Of a DNA stretch of 64,000 nt, positions 8,656 to 18,746 are shown in pieces. Source of the DNA: Bin22 sp965207275. Lineage in GTDB: Bacteria; Chloroflexota; Dehalococcoidia; Lucifugimonadales; UBA3495. The notes under the pieces are model-generated. The model made no database searches. It was not told the DNA's origin and saw nothing but the letters and a program-made list of their open reading frames with translations. Positions within the stretch are counted from its first letter, which is position 1, and each line of letters opens with the position of its first letter. The DNA lies in NCBI GenBank assembly GCA_965207275.1, contig CBDBMH010000001.1, positions 1,054,001 to 1,118,000 on the forward strand, written 5' to 3'. Position numbers and translations under genes: made by a program.

Positions 8656-9126
8656 ATGCCTTCCCGCACCCTGGACCTCCACGGCAAGACCTGGGCCGAA
8701 TCTCTTGCCGAGTTCCGCGACCTTTACAACGAGGTGGCCCGGAGCCACCCGTCCGGCGGAGTGCAGTTGGAAATAGTCCACGGCTACGGTTCCACGGGGC
8801 AGGGGGGAAGGCTGCAGACCAGCCTGCGGAATTACCTGGAGCGGCAGAGCCGGGCGGGCCTGCTTTCCTACCGGGCCGGGGAGGCTGTGGACGGCAACCC
8901 GGGCCACACTCTGGTAACCACCCTGAAACCGCTTCCCGCAGCCGGCGATGATCTGGCCGACAGCATATGGGAGTTCTGTGCTCATCCCCAGTCCCACCGC
9001 AAGGTGATGAACCGCTTCCGCCGTCACGGCGACCCGCAGGTGCAGCGCGCCTTACAGGACTTACGGGGACAAAAGCGGTTGAGGCCCGTTACCGTGGGCC
9101 GCGAAAAGGGCTACCAGGCAGTCTGA
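8656..9126 (+). CDS. Smr-domain protein
   Basis: A 156-residue protein whose first half is an Smr domain: LDLHGKTWAES (residues 6-16, the LDxHG motif) and LEIVHGYGSTGQGG (near 38-51, the HGxG motif). Smr domains nick branched or mismatched DNA, or in some proteins cut RNA, such as stalled messages. The second half (DSIWEFCAHPQSHRKVMNRF) is helical and basic and not recognised. No MutS2 ATPase portion is present, so this is a stand-alone Smr protein. It is translated just behind the PaREP1-like gene. Confidence 0.85.
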   Translation: MPSRTLDLHGKTWAESLAEFRDLYNEVARSHPSGGVQLEIVHGYGSTGQGGRLQTSLRNYLERQSRAGLLSYRAGEAVDGNPGHTLVTTLKPLPAAGDDLADSIWEFCAHPQSHRKVMNRFRRHGDPQVQRALQDLRGQKRLRPVTVGREKGYQAV

Positions 9127-9133
9127 AGGCTGC

Positions 9134-9865
9134 TCAATTACTTCCCTGTCCTACGGTCCCAGCCCGCAGCTTCTGCAACAGCGGGATTGCCGCAATCTTT
9201 TTCTCGTCCAGGTATTCCCAGTAGATGCCCTTGGGGTGAGGCAGGTTTCCGGGGCAGGGGATAACCTCGTCCGGGGTTACGGCGAAGTCCAGGGGAACGT
9301 CATGTTCGGTGCGGGGCAGGTCTTCGGACAGTAGTTGCATGGGATGTATGGTGGTAATAACGGGGATGTCCGGAGTAACTATGCCCGCAGCGGTGGCCAG
9401 GCCGTACTCCAGGTCAGCGTATCCGCCGCCCTTGCCGACCCGCACCCCCTCGCGGTTAACTGCCACTGAGCCTGAAATTACCAGATCCACCTGCTTCATT
9501 TCCTCGACGAATACGGGACGGCCATGGCGGAAGGCGCCGCTGATGGTGGATCCCTGGGCCGGGGTGCAGGCCATTTCAGCGGGGTCAAGCTCCACGAAGC
9601 AGCGCTCGTCTCGCAGGCGGGGCACGGCCATGTATAAGAGCTTTCCTTCCTCCAGAGCCTGCTGGCGCAAGGGCCGCTGGGCCCTGTCCGGGTTGCTCTT
9701 GATAACCCGCGCGCGCTGCCAGACTTCCAGGTCAAAGACCCGCTCGGCGGCCTCTCTGGAGCCGTAGAAGTCGGGTATCTTGTCGTGAACGGTGCGGCCC
9801 CGCACTACCTTTGCCTGCTCCAGGGCCGTCCAGACTTCCTCGCGAATGGCAAACTTGTCCCGCAT
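9134..9865 (-). CDS. 5-formyltetrahydrofolate cyclo-ligase-like protein
   Basis: A 243-residue MTHFS-fold protein. The glycine-rich loop GVRVGKGGGYADLEYGL corresponds to the ATP/folate-binding GxGxGYYD block, and RTEHDVPLDFAVTPDEVI to the C-terminal family signature. Such proteins convert 5-formyl-THF to 5,10-methenyl-THF; this longer branch resembles the MTHFSD/uncharacterised type, so the exact reaction is uncertain. The start follows AAAGGTGAAAT. It converges on the Smr gene, with 7 bp between them. Confidence 0.82.
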   Translation of the reverse strand: MRDKFAIREEVWTALEQAKVVRGRTVHDKIPDFYGSREAAERVFDLEVWQRARVIKSNPDRAQRPLRQQALEEGKLLYMAVPRLRDERCFVELDPAEMACTPAQGSTISGAFRHGRPVFVEEMKQVDLVISGSVAVNREGVRVGKGGGYADLEYGLATAAGIVTPDIPVITTIHPMQLLSEDLPRTEHDVPLDFAVTPDEVIPCPGNLPHPKGIYWEYLDEKKIAAIPLLQKLRAGTVGQGSN

Positions 9866-9881
9866 ATTTCACCTTTTATTC

Positions 9882-9993
9882 ACATGGATGGACAGGATGA
9901 ACAGGATGGGGTTGGTTGATGGTAAAGGGATTCGGGATCCCAACAATTGTCGCTAGAATCAACAAATCCTCTCTAACCTGTACATCCATGTTT
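9882..9993. repeat. 112-bp gap element with inverted ends (family D)
   Basis: Begins with ACATGGATGGACAGGAT, contains an ACAGGAT echo, and ends with CCTGTACATCCATGTTT, the inverse of the start. A second element of almost the same length lies at 15222-15333 with an unrelated interior, and a half element at 31267. All are intergenic. Confidence 0.7.
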
Positions 9994-10000
9994 GATATTC

Positions 10001-11284
10001 TCAGATGGCCCTGACGTAGTCGGCGAAGCTGGCCACCTGGGGCTGGCCGGCCATGTCGATCAGGATGTGTTGGCTTTCCATGGGCTGGCCGTTGAGCCGG
10101 TCCAGCAGCCAGTCGGCAATGAATGTCTGGGGATTGGGCCCCAGATCTGACGACGACGATCCACCCAGACCGTGGTCGGCGCCTTCGTACAATACCAGCT
10201 GCTTTGGCCCCGCGATGGTATTCATCAATTCATAGGTGCACTCAATGGGGCTGAGGTGGTCGTCCTCGCCGGCCAGCGCCAGGTAGGGGCAGGTCACTTT
10301 TTCGCCCAGGCCCTCCAGGGTCATGGTCTCAGCAAAGCGGTCAAACTCGTCCTCGTCCTCGTAGCCGGCCATGTACATAAACCGCAGCTTGAAGGTGGGC
10401 GATGCCAGGTTGAAGATGGCGTTCATGCCGGGCTCGTGGCATACGGCCTGCACCGCGCAGCCCTTTAGTCGGTCGTCGATGGACGCTACCTGGGTACCCC
10501 AGAAGGAACCCATGCTGGTGCCCTTGATGGCGATGCGGTCGGGGTCGATCTCCGGCTGGGCGCGCATCCAGTCCAGGACGGCGCGTCCGGCCTCCATCCA
10601 GTTGGTGGCGGTTACGTTGATGCCCCGCTGCAGAGCCTCCTTCTGGCCGGGGCCGTCGATGGACAGGACGGCGATGCCCCGCTCCAGCAAGCGGTCGCCG
10701 TACAGGGCTACGCCCGTTTCCTTGAAGCTGTCCATGCCGGGTATGCTCATCACGCAGGGCAAGAGCCCCCGATTGCCGTTGGTGGCGGCGCGGTCAAAGG
10801 GTACGTTGGGCAGGTGGAACCAGGCGGGGATGGCGGTGTGGCCGAAAGGTATGTCCACCCTCCTGATTTCGTGATTGGCGTACCGGGTGTACCTGGTGTA
10901 GCATTCCACTTTCTGGTCGCCCAGGCGTTCGTTTTCCGGGGTGTGGGCGAAGATAGGCCACTGGGCGCTGCCGTACAGCAGGGACGCGATGAAGTAGCTT
11001 TCCCCGGCCGCTACCAGGTGACCCTCAGCCTCGTGCTGGCGGGCCTTGTTCTCCCGGCGGACGGCGGCGCGCCGGAACTCACGGCTGGCGTCATTGAACC
11101 GCCTGGTGCGGGCGCGCACCCCGTTGAAGTCGGGGGCAGCCTCGGGTCCGCAGGGGCCCAGGGTGTAACCGATGCGCCGCTGGTCCCACTCAATCCCCAC
11201 GGTCTGGATTACCACGTCCAGCAGCCAGCGCTGGTCCTGCCAGCGTTTCATACGTCGTTCAATGGCGGCTTCCATAGCAGGCAT
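10001..11284 (-). CDS. Alpha/beta hydrolase, dienelactone-hydrolase/FrsA-like
   Basis: A 427-residue alpha/beta hydrolase. A long helical N-terminal cap (residues 1-150) precedes the core. The nucleophile is in IKGTSMGSFWG, the acid in ALAGEDDHLSP and the histidine in YEGADHGLGG, giving a complete triad. The layout (large N-terminal cap, PGMDSFKE and DGPGQKEA loops) resembles FrsA and 2,6-dihydropseudooxynicotine hydrolase, which break C-C bonds or esters. The substrate is unknown. The start at 11284 (MPAMEAAIERR) is favoured over 11320. No operon partner. Confidence 0.83.
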   Translation of the reverse strand: MPAMEAAIERRMKRWQDQRWLLDVVIQTVGIEWDQRRIGYTLGPCGPEAAPDFNGVRARTRRFNDASREFRRAAVRRENKARQHEAEGHLVAAGESYFIASLLYGSAQWPIFAHTPENERLGDQKVECYTRYTRYANHEIRRVDIPFGHTAIPAWFHLPNVPFDRAATNGNRGLLPCVMSIPGMDSFKETGVALYGDRLLERGIAVLSIDGPGQKEALQRGINVTATNWMEAGRAVLDWMRAQPEIDPDRIAIKGTSMGSFWGTQVASIDDRLKGCAVQAVCHEPGMNAIFNLASPTFKLRFMYMAGYEDEDEFDRFAETMTLEGLGEKVTCPYLALAGEDDHLSPIECTYELMNTIAGPKQLVLYEGADHGLGGSSSSDLGPNPQTFIADWLLDRLNGQPMESQHILIDMAGQPQVASFADYVRAI

Positions 11285-11470
11285 AGACAATATCCTCGCA
11301 GCATGCAAAGTCGCCACCAATTATAGCGGGAAATTATCCCTTTGGACGTTGAAAGCTGGGCAGTTTAAGCCGGGCGTGGTTCCTTGAATAACAGGCCCCG
11401 TCCCCTTATCATCATTTCATTCAACTGTCTCAGGCGAGCGTTAAAGGTCTCGTGAGGCGCAGGTGTTGTC

Positions 11471-12130
11471 ATGACTACGCAGGCGAAGACCCCGGCGAGG
11501 ACCCAAGTTCCCGAGGCTTATGCGCCGGCTCCCCAGACCCGCAAGTTCACGGTTGTGGAATACTACCGCATGGGTGAGGTGGGTATTTTGGGGCCTGAAG
11601 AGAGGGTGGAACTTATTGACGGGGAGATCATAGTTATGCCGCCTATCGGCCCAAGTCACGCCGACAGCGTGGATGGCTTCATTGACACCTTTGGTGCGCA
11701 TGCGCGGGGACGTTTCCGTATCCGTATCCAAAACCCCATTCACCTGAACGATGGGTCGGAACCGCAGCCGGACATTTCTCTTCTGCGCCTCCGCCCTGGA
11801 GGCTACGCGGCGGCTCACCCCACCCCCGCCGACGTGCTGCTGGTTATAGAGGTGGCGGATTCATCCCTGGAATATGACCGGGGAGTCAAGGCCCAGGTAT
11901 ACGGGCGCGCCGGTATTCCCGAAACCTGGGTCAAAAACCTGCCGGAGGACTGCATCGAGCGGTTCACTGAACCGGGCCCCGAAGGTTATGCCCGGCACAC
12001 CGTCCACCGTCGGGGGGAGACGCTGACGCCCGTGTCCCTGCCGGACCTGGAGTTGCCGGTGGATGAACTGCTGCCGCCGTTGTCTGCGGAAGAACAGCGC
12101 CCGGACGTAAGTCAGCCCTCCAGCGAATAG
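11471..12130 (+). CDS. Uma2-family (DUF820) putative endonuclease
   Basis: A 219-residue Uma2 protein with a PD-(D/E)xK nuclease-like core: Asp101 in PDISLL, Glu127 in LLVIEVADSSLEYD and Lys140 in DRGVKAQVYGRAGIPE. The opening VEYYRMGEVGIL...RVELIDGEII is typical of the family. Uma2 proteins are abundant in Chloroflexota and cyanobacteria, often in many copies; their role is unsettled. The last 30 residues are low in complexity. It lies 47 bp before trpD but is unlikely to share function. Confidence 0.88.
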   Translation: MTTQAKTPARTQVPEAYAPAPQTRKFTVVEYYRMGEVGILGPEERVELIDGEIIVMPPIGPSHADSVDGFIDTFGAHARGRFRIRIQNPIHLNDGSEPQPDISLLRLRPGGYAAAHPTPADVLLVIEVADSSLEYDRGVKAQVYGRAGIPETWVKNLPEDCIERFTEPGPEGYARHTVHRRGETLTPVSLPDLELPVDELLPPLSAEEQRPDVSQPSSE

Positions 12131-12177
12131 AGTCCGGGAATCTCGCCCCTTAGCAACTCCAGGAGGATTCAAGGTCC

Positions 12178-13191
12178 ATGATCAGGGAAGCTATTGATAT
12201 CGTAGTCTCCGGACACTCCCTTACCAGGGAGCAGGCCACCGAAGTGATGCAGGAAATAATGGAGGGCGAGGCCACTCCGGCTCAACTGGGCGCCTTCCTG
12301 ACCGCCCTGCGGCTTAAGGGCGAGAGTACCGAGGAAATCGCCGGCATGGCGGCGGTGATGCGGGAGAAGGCCCTGCGGGTTGACGCCGAAGGTCCGCTGC
12401 TGGACGTGGTGGGTACCGGCGGGGACGGCAAGAACACCTTCAACATTTCCACCGCGTCCGCCTTCGTGGCCGCAGCCTGCGGGGCAAGGGTGGCCAAGCA
12501 TGGCAACCGGGCCGCTTCCAGTTCCTGCGGCGCCGCCGACGTGCTGGAAGCCCTGGGCGTTAAGGTGGAACTGACTCCTCAAGGCGTAGCCCAATGCCTT
12601 GAGCAGGCCGGAATGGGTTTCATGTTCGCGCCGGCCTTTCATCCTTCAATGCGTTACGCGGCGCCCGTGCGGCGGGAGATCGGCATCCGTACCGTCTTCA
12701 ACATCCTGGGGCCACTGACCAATCCCGCTCGTGCCCAGTGCATGCTGCTGGGCGTGGCATACGAGCAACTGGGAGGCCTGATGGCCGAGGCCCTGCGCCT
12801 GCTGGACATCCAGCATGCGCTGGTGGCCCACGGGGCCGACGGCATGGACGAGATCAGCCTGTCCGGCCCGTCCACTGTCTGGGAAGTTAAGGGAGGCGAG
12901 GTGAGCACGTGGACCATTGACGTGGCGGACACGGGTCTGACGCCCGCCTCCACGGAGGACTTGCGTGGAGGCTCCGCTGAGGAAAACGCCGCCACCATGC
13001 GACGACTCTTCCGGGGCGAAGGGGGGCCAGTCCGTGACGCGGTTCTCCTGAACAGCGCCGCTGCGCTGGTGGCTGCTGACAAGGTTGGCAGCCTGGGGGA
13101 AGGGGTTAAGATTGCCGCCGAGGCCATAGACGGCGGCGCAGCGCTGGACAGGGTGGACGCGCTGGTGGAGGTTAGCCAGAAGGCGGGATAA
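12178..13191 (+). CDS. trpD: Anthranilate phosphoribosyltransferase
   Basis: A 337-residue TrpD, joining PRPP and anthranilate in tryptophan synthesis. The PRPP-binding GTGGDGKNTFNIST loop is near residue 80, and KHGNRAASSSCGAADVLEALG near 109-129, both diagnostic; REIGIRTVFNILGPLTNPA follows. Length is normal. AGGAGG lies 13 bases before the ATG. trpC, trpF and trpB follow on the same strand after a 546-bp interval with only tiny frames, so it belongs to a split trp cluster. trpE and trpG, which make its substrate, are not in the window. Confidence 0.96.
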   Translation: MIREAIDIVVSGHSLTREQATEVMQEIMEGEATPAQLGAFLTALRLKGESTEEIAGMAAVMREKALRVDAEGPLLDVVGTGGDGKNTFNISTASAFVAAACGARVAKHGNRAASSSCGAADVLEALGVKVELTPQGVAQCLEQAGMGFMFAPAFHPSMRYAAPVRREIGIRTVFNILGPLTNPARAQCMLLGVAYEQLGGLMAEALRLLDIQHALVAHGADGMDEISLSGPSTVWEVKGGEVSTWTIDVADTGLTPASTEDLRGGSAEENAATMRRLFRGEGGPVRDAVLLNSAAALVAADKVGSLGEGVKIAAEAIDGGAALDRVDALVEVSQKAG

Positions 13192-13335
13192 TCCTGGATT
13201 AATTCTGTTTGACAGTTGAGGGCATTGGCTACGGACGCTGCGGGCAGGGGAAGACCGGAAAAGGCGCTTCGGTAGATTGAAGAGGGCCGGGTGGGAGATA
13301 ATTCCTGACCTATATGCGACGACTCCCGATGGTTA

Positions 13336-13620
13336 ATGGGAGAGGCCATTGGCGAGATGAACCAGACCAACCCAGGGTCTAGGTGGAGTCCCAAGTCCGG
13401 ATCGGACTATCTCCTGATCGCACTTCCCTGCGAAAACTGTGGGTACAATTTGCTGTTCATTGCTATAGACCTTGGCATAATGGAAAGGGATCGAATGTCT
13501 CTCAATCAACCCTGGGTAACGGACGCAGATAGGGCGGTCAAATACAGCCTGGACGTTGACATACCTGGCATCTGGCTTTCCGGCGAACCCTTTGACATGC
13601 TGAAGAGTCGGATGGAGTGA
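13336..13620 (+). CDS. Small hypothetical protein (doubtful)
   Basis: A possible 94-residue protein between trpD and trpC; I do not recognise it. It has a CENC pair and a hydrophobic run (YNLLFIAIDLGI). An internal ATG at 13495 behind GAAAGGGATCG would give only 41 residues with two tryptophans. Composition is less biased than in the neighbours. It could be a real small gene or random open frame; no leader-peptide-like run of Trp codons is seen. Confidence 0.3.
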   Translation: MGEAIGEMNQTNPGSRWSPKSGSDYLLIALPCENCGYNLLFIAIDLGIMERDRMSLNQPWVTDADRAVKYSLDVDIPGIWLSGEPFDMLKSRME

Positions 13621-13628
13621 TTTCCCAC

Positions 13629-13736
13629 ATGACCAGTGAGAGCAAACCCGCGCTGTCGCAAGTCCAGGAGGCCGGAGACTTGGTAGTCAGCTCCGTTCCC
13701 ATTATGGTTAATGACGAGGAGGTTACCCTATTCTGA
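13629..13736 (+). CDS. Short ORF directly upstream of trpC (doubtful)
   Basis: A 35-codon frame (starts MTSESKPALSQV, ends NDEEVTLF) whose TGA stop lies one base before the ATG of trpC. The GAGGAGG that is the only ribosome site near trpC lies inside this frame, 15 bases before the trpC start, so translation of the short frame could feed ribosomes to trpC. Function unknown; it may be non-functional. Confidence 0.3.
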   Translation: MTSESKPALSQVQEAGDLVVSSVPIMVNDEEVTLF

Positions 13737-13737
13737 A

Positions 13738-14544
13738 ATGGCAAGCATTCTTGACGAAATAGTTGCCGCCAAGCGAGAGGAACTTGGCCAGGTAAAGGCC
13801 GCTGTCCCCCTGGCGGCGGTGCAGGAAGGGATAGGCCGGCGTCCCTCGCCCCTGAGCCTGGCCGACGCTTTGCGGGGCGGAGGAGTCAGGCTGATTGCCG
13901 AGGTGAAGAAGGCCTCTCCGTCGCGTGGTCTGCTGCGTCCCGACTTCGACCCGGTGGAACTGGCAACCACCTACGCCAGCAACGGCGCGTCGGCCATTTC
14001 AGTGCTCACCGACCCCCGTTTTCAGGGAGAGCCGGAACACCTGTCCGCCATCAAGGAAGTCGGAGCTTCCGGCGGCGCTCCGGTGCTGCGCAAGGACTTC
14101 ATTTTTGAACCATACCAGGTGTACGAGGCGCGGGCTATGGGCGCCGACACCTACCTGTTGATAGTCGCCATCCTGTCCCCGGTCCAACTGGCTGAACTGC
14201 TGGCCCTGGGCCGGGAACTGGGCATGGACGCCCTGGTGGAAGTCCACGACGGGGACGAGTTGCAGGTGGCCCTGGACGCCGGGGCCGAAATAATCGGCAT
14301 AAACAACCGGGACCTGCGCACCTTCCACACTGACCTGGCGGTCACCGAAGGGCTGGCGCCACTGGTGCCGGGTGACAGGGTAACCGTCAGCGAAAGCGGC
14401 ATCTTCACCCCGGAACACTTGCAGCGCCTGGGCCGGCTGGGCGTCGACGCGGCACTGGTGGGCGAGGCCCTGGTAACCGCGCCGGACACCGCAGCCAAGG
14501 TGCGGGAACTGACTACCTCCATCGCCGCAAAGGGTCGCTCATGA
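13738..14544 (+). CDS. trpC: Indole-3-glycerol phosphate synthase
   Basis: A 268-residue TrpC, closing the indole ring from the carboxyphenylamino-deoxyribulose phosphate. It starts MASILDEIVAAKREEL, as usual for the family; the catalytic block LIAEVKKASPSRG lies near 50-63, LRKDFIFEPYQVYE near 120, GINNRDLRTF near 185 and VSESGIFTPEH near 218. The frame is open upstream to 13711, but homology begins at 13738. The stop overlaps the trpF start by four bases (ATGA), so the two are translationally coupled. Confidence 0.95.
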   Translation: MASILDEIVAAKREELGQVKAAVPLAAVQEGIGRRPSPLSLADALRGGGVRLIAEVKKASPSRGLLRPDFDPVELATTYASNGASAISVLTDPRFQGEPEHLSAIKEVGASGGAPVLRKDFIFEPYQVYEARAMGADTYLLIVAILSPVQLAELLALGRELGMDALVEVHDGDELQVALDAGAEIIGINNRDLRTFHTDLAVTEGLAPLVPGDRVTVSESGIFTPEHLQRLGRLGVDAALVGEALVTAPDTAAKVRELTTSIAAKGRS

Positions 14545-15215
14545 TCCGCACCAAGATCTGCGGCATCCGGCACACCGAGGACGCCATTATTGCCGCCGAC
14601 GCAGGCGCGGACTTTATTGGCCTGGTTTTTGTGCCGGAACGGCGGCGGCGGCTGGAAACAGGGGTTGCGGCGGAAATAATTAAAGGGCTGCGCACCCAGA
14701 TCCCCAACTCACCCCAGGCGGTGGGCCTGTTCGCCGATCAGCCGCTGGACGATGTGGTTGGAACCATCAACGGTTGTGGCCTGGACCTGGCCCAGCTTTG
14801 TGGCGGGGAATCGTCGGACTACTGCCGAGAGGTTAGGGAGCGAACAGGCGCGGAAATAATCAAGGTGATGCACGTCGCCGTCTCTGAATCGGTGACCGGC
14901 GACGAACACGGCGGGGGCATAGAGGAGCGAATGGCCCGCTACCTGGAAACCGGGTGTTACATTACCCTGGACAGGCTGGTTGAGGGCCTGCAGGGCGGGA
15001 CCGGCCAGAGCTTCGACTGGGAGGTGGCGGCCCTGCTTTCCCGGCTGGGCTACAAGTTCCTGCTGGCCGGGGGCCTGACACCGGAGAACGTTGACAGGGC
15101 CGTCAAGCAGGTAAAGCCCTGGGGCGTCGATGTCTCCAGCGGAGTCGAAACCGGGGGCCGGCAAGACAAGGAGAAGATCCGGGAGTTTATCCACAACGCC
15201 CGTTCCGCCGTCTAG
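14541..15215 (+). CDS. trpF: Phosphoribosylanthranilate isomerase
   Basis: A 224-residue TrpF, the Amadori isomerase before TrpC. The catalytic cysteine is in IRTKICGIRHTEDA at the N-terminus; the general-acid aspartate is in ITLDRL; the phosphate-binding LLAGGLTPENV and GVDVSSGVET close the barrel. An insertion near 112-135 (SVTGDEHGGGIEERMARYL) is longer than in E. coli. Overlaps trpC by four bases. Confidence 0.94.
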   Translation: MIRTKICGIRHTEDAIIAADAGADFIGLVFVPERRRRLETGVAAEIIKGLRTQIPNSPQAVGLFADQPLDDVVGTINGCGLDLAQLCGGESSDYCREVRERTGAEIIKVMHVAVSESVTGDEHGGGIEERMARYLETGCYITLDRLVEGLQGGTGQSFDWEVAALLSRLGYKFLLAGGLTPENVDRAVKQVKPWGVDVSSGVETGGRQDKEKIREFIHNARSAV

Positions 15216-15221
15216 ACTCAA

Positions 15222-15333
15222 ACATGGATGGACAGGACACACAGGATTCGCTTTCCCCATTTTGGGATTCATTTGCTCCCCGGCATCATCAGGGAAGCTA
15301 GCAGTATCCAGTCCATTCTGTGCATCCATGTTT
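15222..15333. repeat. 112-bp gap element with inverted ends (family D)
   Basis: Starts ACATGGATGGACAGGAC, ends TCTGTGCATCCATGTTT. Same terminal sequences and almost the same length as the element at 9882-9993, but an unrelated interior. Sits between trpF and trpB. Confidence 0.7.
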
Positions 15334-15355
15334 AATTTTGTAGAGGTAAGAACCA

Positions 15356-16564
<1,209 letters not shown>

Positions 16565-16864
16565 GGGAATATAGACGGTAAGCCTTCCGGAGTTAGGTCT
16601 GTAATTTGGGCCCCTGGTACGGCGTTCAGCGGCGGGCATCCAGCACGGAGGCGAGCAGGTCCGTCAATTCTCCACAAGCGTTTCCCCCGTGAATCGTTTG
16701 CCTCCTCCTTGACGTTTTCGCGGCATGTATCCTCATCTTGTAGATCAATTGCTCCTTTTTTTCCTAGATACATTCGCTCCCCACTTTACTTCCTCTCAAC
16801 ACTCGTCTCGCCCGGTTGGTGTATCATTAGCCCATACTAATTGGGAAGGACAGGTTCAGTTTAT
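16565..16864. other. 300-bp gap between trpB and serA
   Basis: No convincing gene. The reverse strand is open for about 70 codons (16773 to 16564) but without family resemblance. No terminator with a T run is obvious. Confidence 0.5.
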
Positions 16865-18442
16865 ATGCCAAGAGTCTTAGTTTCTGATCCCATAGCCCCG
16901 GAAGGGATTGAACTGTTGAATGCCCGTACCGAAGTGAAGGTGAAGACGGGCCTTAAGCCTGAAGAGCTGGTAGAAGCTGTCGAGAACTACGACGCCCTGG
17001 TCGTCCGTAGTGAGACCAAGGTTACGCCCACCGTGATAGAGGCCGGACAGAACCTGAAAGTTATCGCCCGGGCCGGAATCGGCGTGGACAATATCGACCT
17101 GGCCGCCGCCACCAATGCGGGTATTGCGGTGGTCAACGCCCCCATCGGCAACACGGTGGCCGCCGCCGAGCATTCCCTGGCGTTGATGCTGGCCCTGGCC
17201 CGCAACATCCCCCAGGCCTACCAGTCGCTGAAAGGCGGCGAGTGGCGGCGCAGCGCCTTCATGGGTATCGAGGTCCGCAACAAGTACCTGGGCGTCGTCG
17301 GTCTGGGTCGGGTGGGTTCAGAGGTGGCCCGCCGCGCGGCCAGTTTCGGGATGCACCTGCTGGCCTACGACCCCTTCGTCGGCGCGGAGTATGCCCGACG
17401 CCTGGGCGCCGAACTGCTGCCCCTGGACGAACTGCTGGCAAAGTCGGACTTTGTGACGCTGCACACCCCGCTTACTCCGTCCACCGCCAACCTGATCGGG
17501 GCCCGGGAACTGGCCCTGATGAAGCCCGATGCCCGACTGATCAACGTGGCCAGGGGAGAACTGATTGACGAGGAGGCGCTTCTGGAAGCCCTGGAAGCGG
17601 AACAGTTAGCCGGCGTGGCCCTGGACGTTTTTGTCCAGGAACCGCCCCAGAATCGGGACCTGGTGGTCCACCCAAGGGTAATGGCCACGCCCCACCTGGG
17701 CGCGTCCACCCAGGAGGCCCAGCGGGAGGTGGCAATAGAGGCGGCGGAGCAGGTGCTGGCAGTGCTGGAGGGGCGACCCGCCCGCAACACGGTCAACGCG
17801 CCCTTTATGGAGCCGGAGGCCCACGAACTGCTCTCGCCCTTCATCCCCGTTGCCACCCTGGTGGGCAAACTGCTGACCCACCTGGCCCAGAACCAGTTCG
17901 TTGGCGTCAACATCTCCTACGAAGGGGAGATCGCCCAGCACGATACCGTTATGCTCAAGTCGGCGGTGCTGGCCGGCGTACTCACACCGGTAACTTCCGA
18001 GCAGGTAAACCTGATCAACGCTCCGGTATTGGCGCAGCAGCGGGGATTAAGTGTAATCGAGCACAAGAACTCGGAGGCCCACGAGTATGCCAGCCTGATA
18101 ACCGTCACCCTGACCACCAGCAGTGGCGACTTCACCCTGGCGGGAACGTCGCTGCGCAACGAACCCCACATAGTCAAGGTCAACGACTACTGGCTGGACC
18201 TGCCGCCGTCGTCTCCCTACATGCTGTTCGTGGACAACCGGGACCAGCCCGGTTCCGTGGGCGCCGTGGGGACCATCGCCGGCCGACACAACATCAACAT
18301 CAGCTTCATGGAAGTGGGACGCCTGAGCCTGCGGGGCCAGGCGATGATGGTGCTGGGCCTGGACGATCCCATGCCTGCCCACGTGCTGGAGGAAATCAAG
18401 GCCCTGCCGCATATTTCGGATGCGCATTTGGTACAGCTGTAA
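16865..18442 (+). CDS. serA: D-3-phosphoglycerate dehydrogenase, long form with ACT domain
   Basis: A 525-residue SerA, oxidising 3-phosphoglycerate at the start of serine synthesis. Substrate-binding N-terminus (VLVSDPIAPEG), the NAD fold with VVGLGRVGSEVARRAASFGM near 145, the catalytic Arg/Glu/His set in INVARGELIDEEALLEALE and MATPHLGASTQEAQ, then an ASB domain and a C-terminal ACT domain (MLFVDNRDQPGSVGAVGTI, about 448-525). This is the four-domain type that can be inhibited by serine. The frame opens at 16841, but ATG 16865 matches the family start. Serine is also the co-substrate of the TrpB next door. Confidence 0.96.
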   Translation: MPRVLVSDPIAPEGIELLNARTEVKVKTGLKPEELVEAVENYDALVVRSETKVTPTVIEAGQNLKVIARAGIGVDNIDLAAATNAGIAVVNAPIGNTVAAAEHSLALMLALARNIPQAYQSLKGGEWRRSAFMGIEVRNKYLGVVGLGRVGSEVARRAASFGMHLLAYDPFVGAEYARRLGAELLPLDELLAKSDFVTLHTPLTPSTANLIGARELALMKPDARLINVARGELIDEEALLEALEAEQLAGVALDVFVQEPPQNRDLVVHPRVMATPHLGASTQEAQREVAIEAAEQVLAVLEGRPARNTVNAPFMEPEAHELLSPFIPVATLVGKLLTHLAQNQFVGVNISYEGEIAQHDTVMLKSAVLAGVLTPVTSEQVNLINAPVLAQQRGLSVIEHKNSEAHEYASLITVTLTTSSGDFTLAGTSLRNEPHIVKVNDYWLDLPPSSPYMLFVDNRDQPGSVGAVGTIAGRHNINISFMEVGRLSLRGQAMMVLGLDDPMPAHVLEEIKALPHISDAHLVQL

Positions 18443-18746
18443 GGTTCGTACACGTTGCAGCATACGTTCTCATCAGCAGGACCGCTGAGGGACCCACAGG
18501 ATGACAGCCAAGCAGTAAGTGTGACGCACCTTGCGCGCCCTTGGATAGCGGGAACGGATGCGCAGATCCAGCGACTTCCGCGGGATGCAGTCATTCAGCT
18601 GCTCAAGAAACAACTTCCGTCTGGTCTTCAGCATCTCGGCCTGGTATGCCGGGCCGGCAAACGCCGGCCGATCCATCTCTCGATTGCTGCTAGATCAAAC
18701 CTTACGGAAGCCTATGAAACCGATTCGGTGGATGCCGGGGGAAAGA
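18443..18746. other. 304-bp gap after serA
   Basis: No supported gene. A reverse-strand frame at 18676-18473 (67 residues, containing YQAEMLKTRRKLFLEQLNDC) reads protein-like but has no ribosome site and no recognised relative; it could be a gene remnant. The phrase 'cgctgaggGACCCACAGGATGAC' is similar to the intergenic repeat family A. Confidence 0.4.

Noticed and set aside
13192..13737. Trp leader peptide or T-box in front of trpC
   Set aside because: No run of Trp codons, no T-box sequence and no clear attenuator pair.
18473..18676. 67-codon reverse frame after serA
   Set aside because: Protein-like look but no ribosome site, promoter or relative that I know; kept only as a remark in the gap entry.
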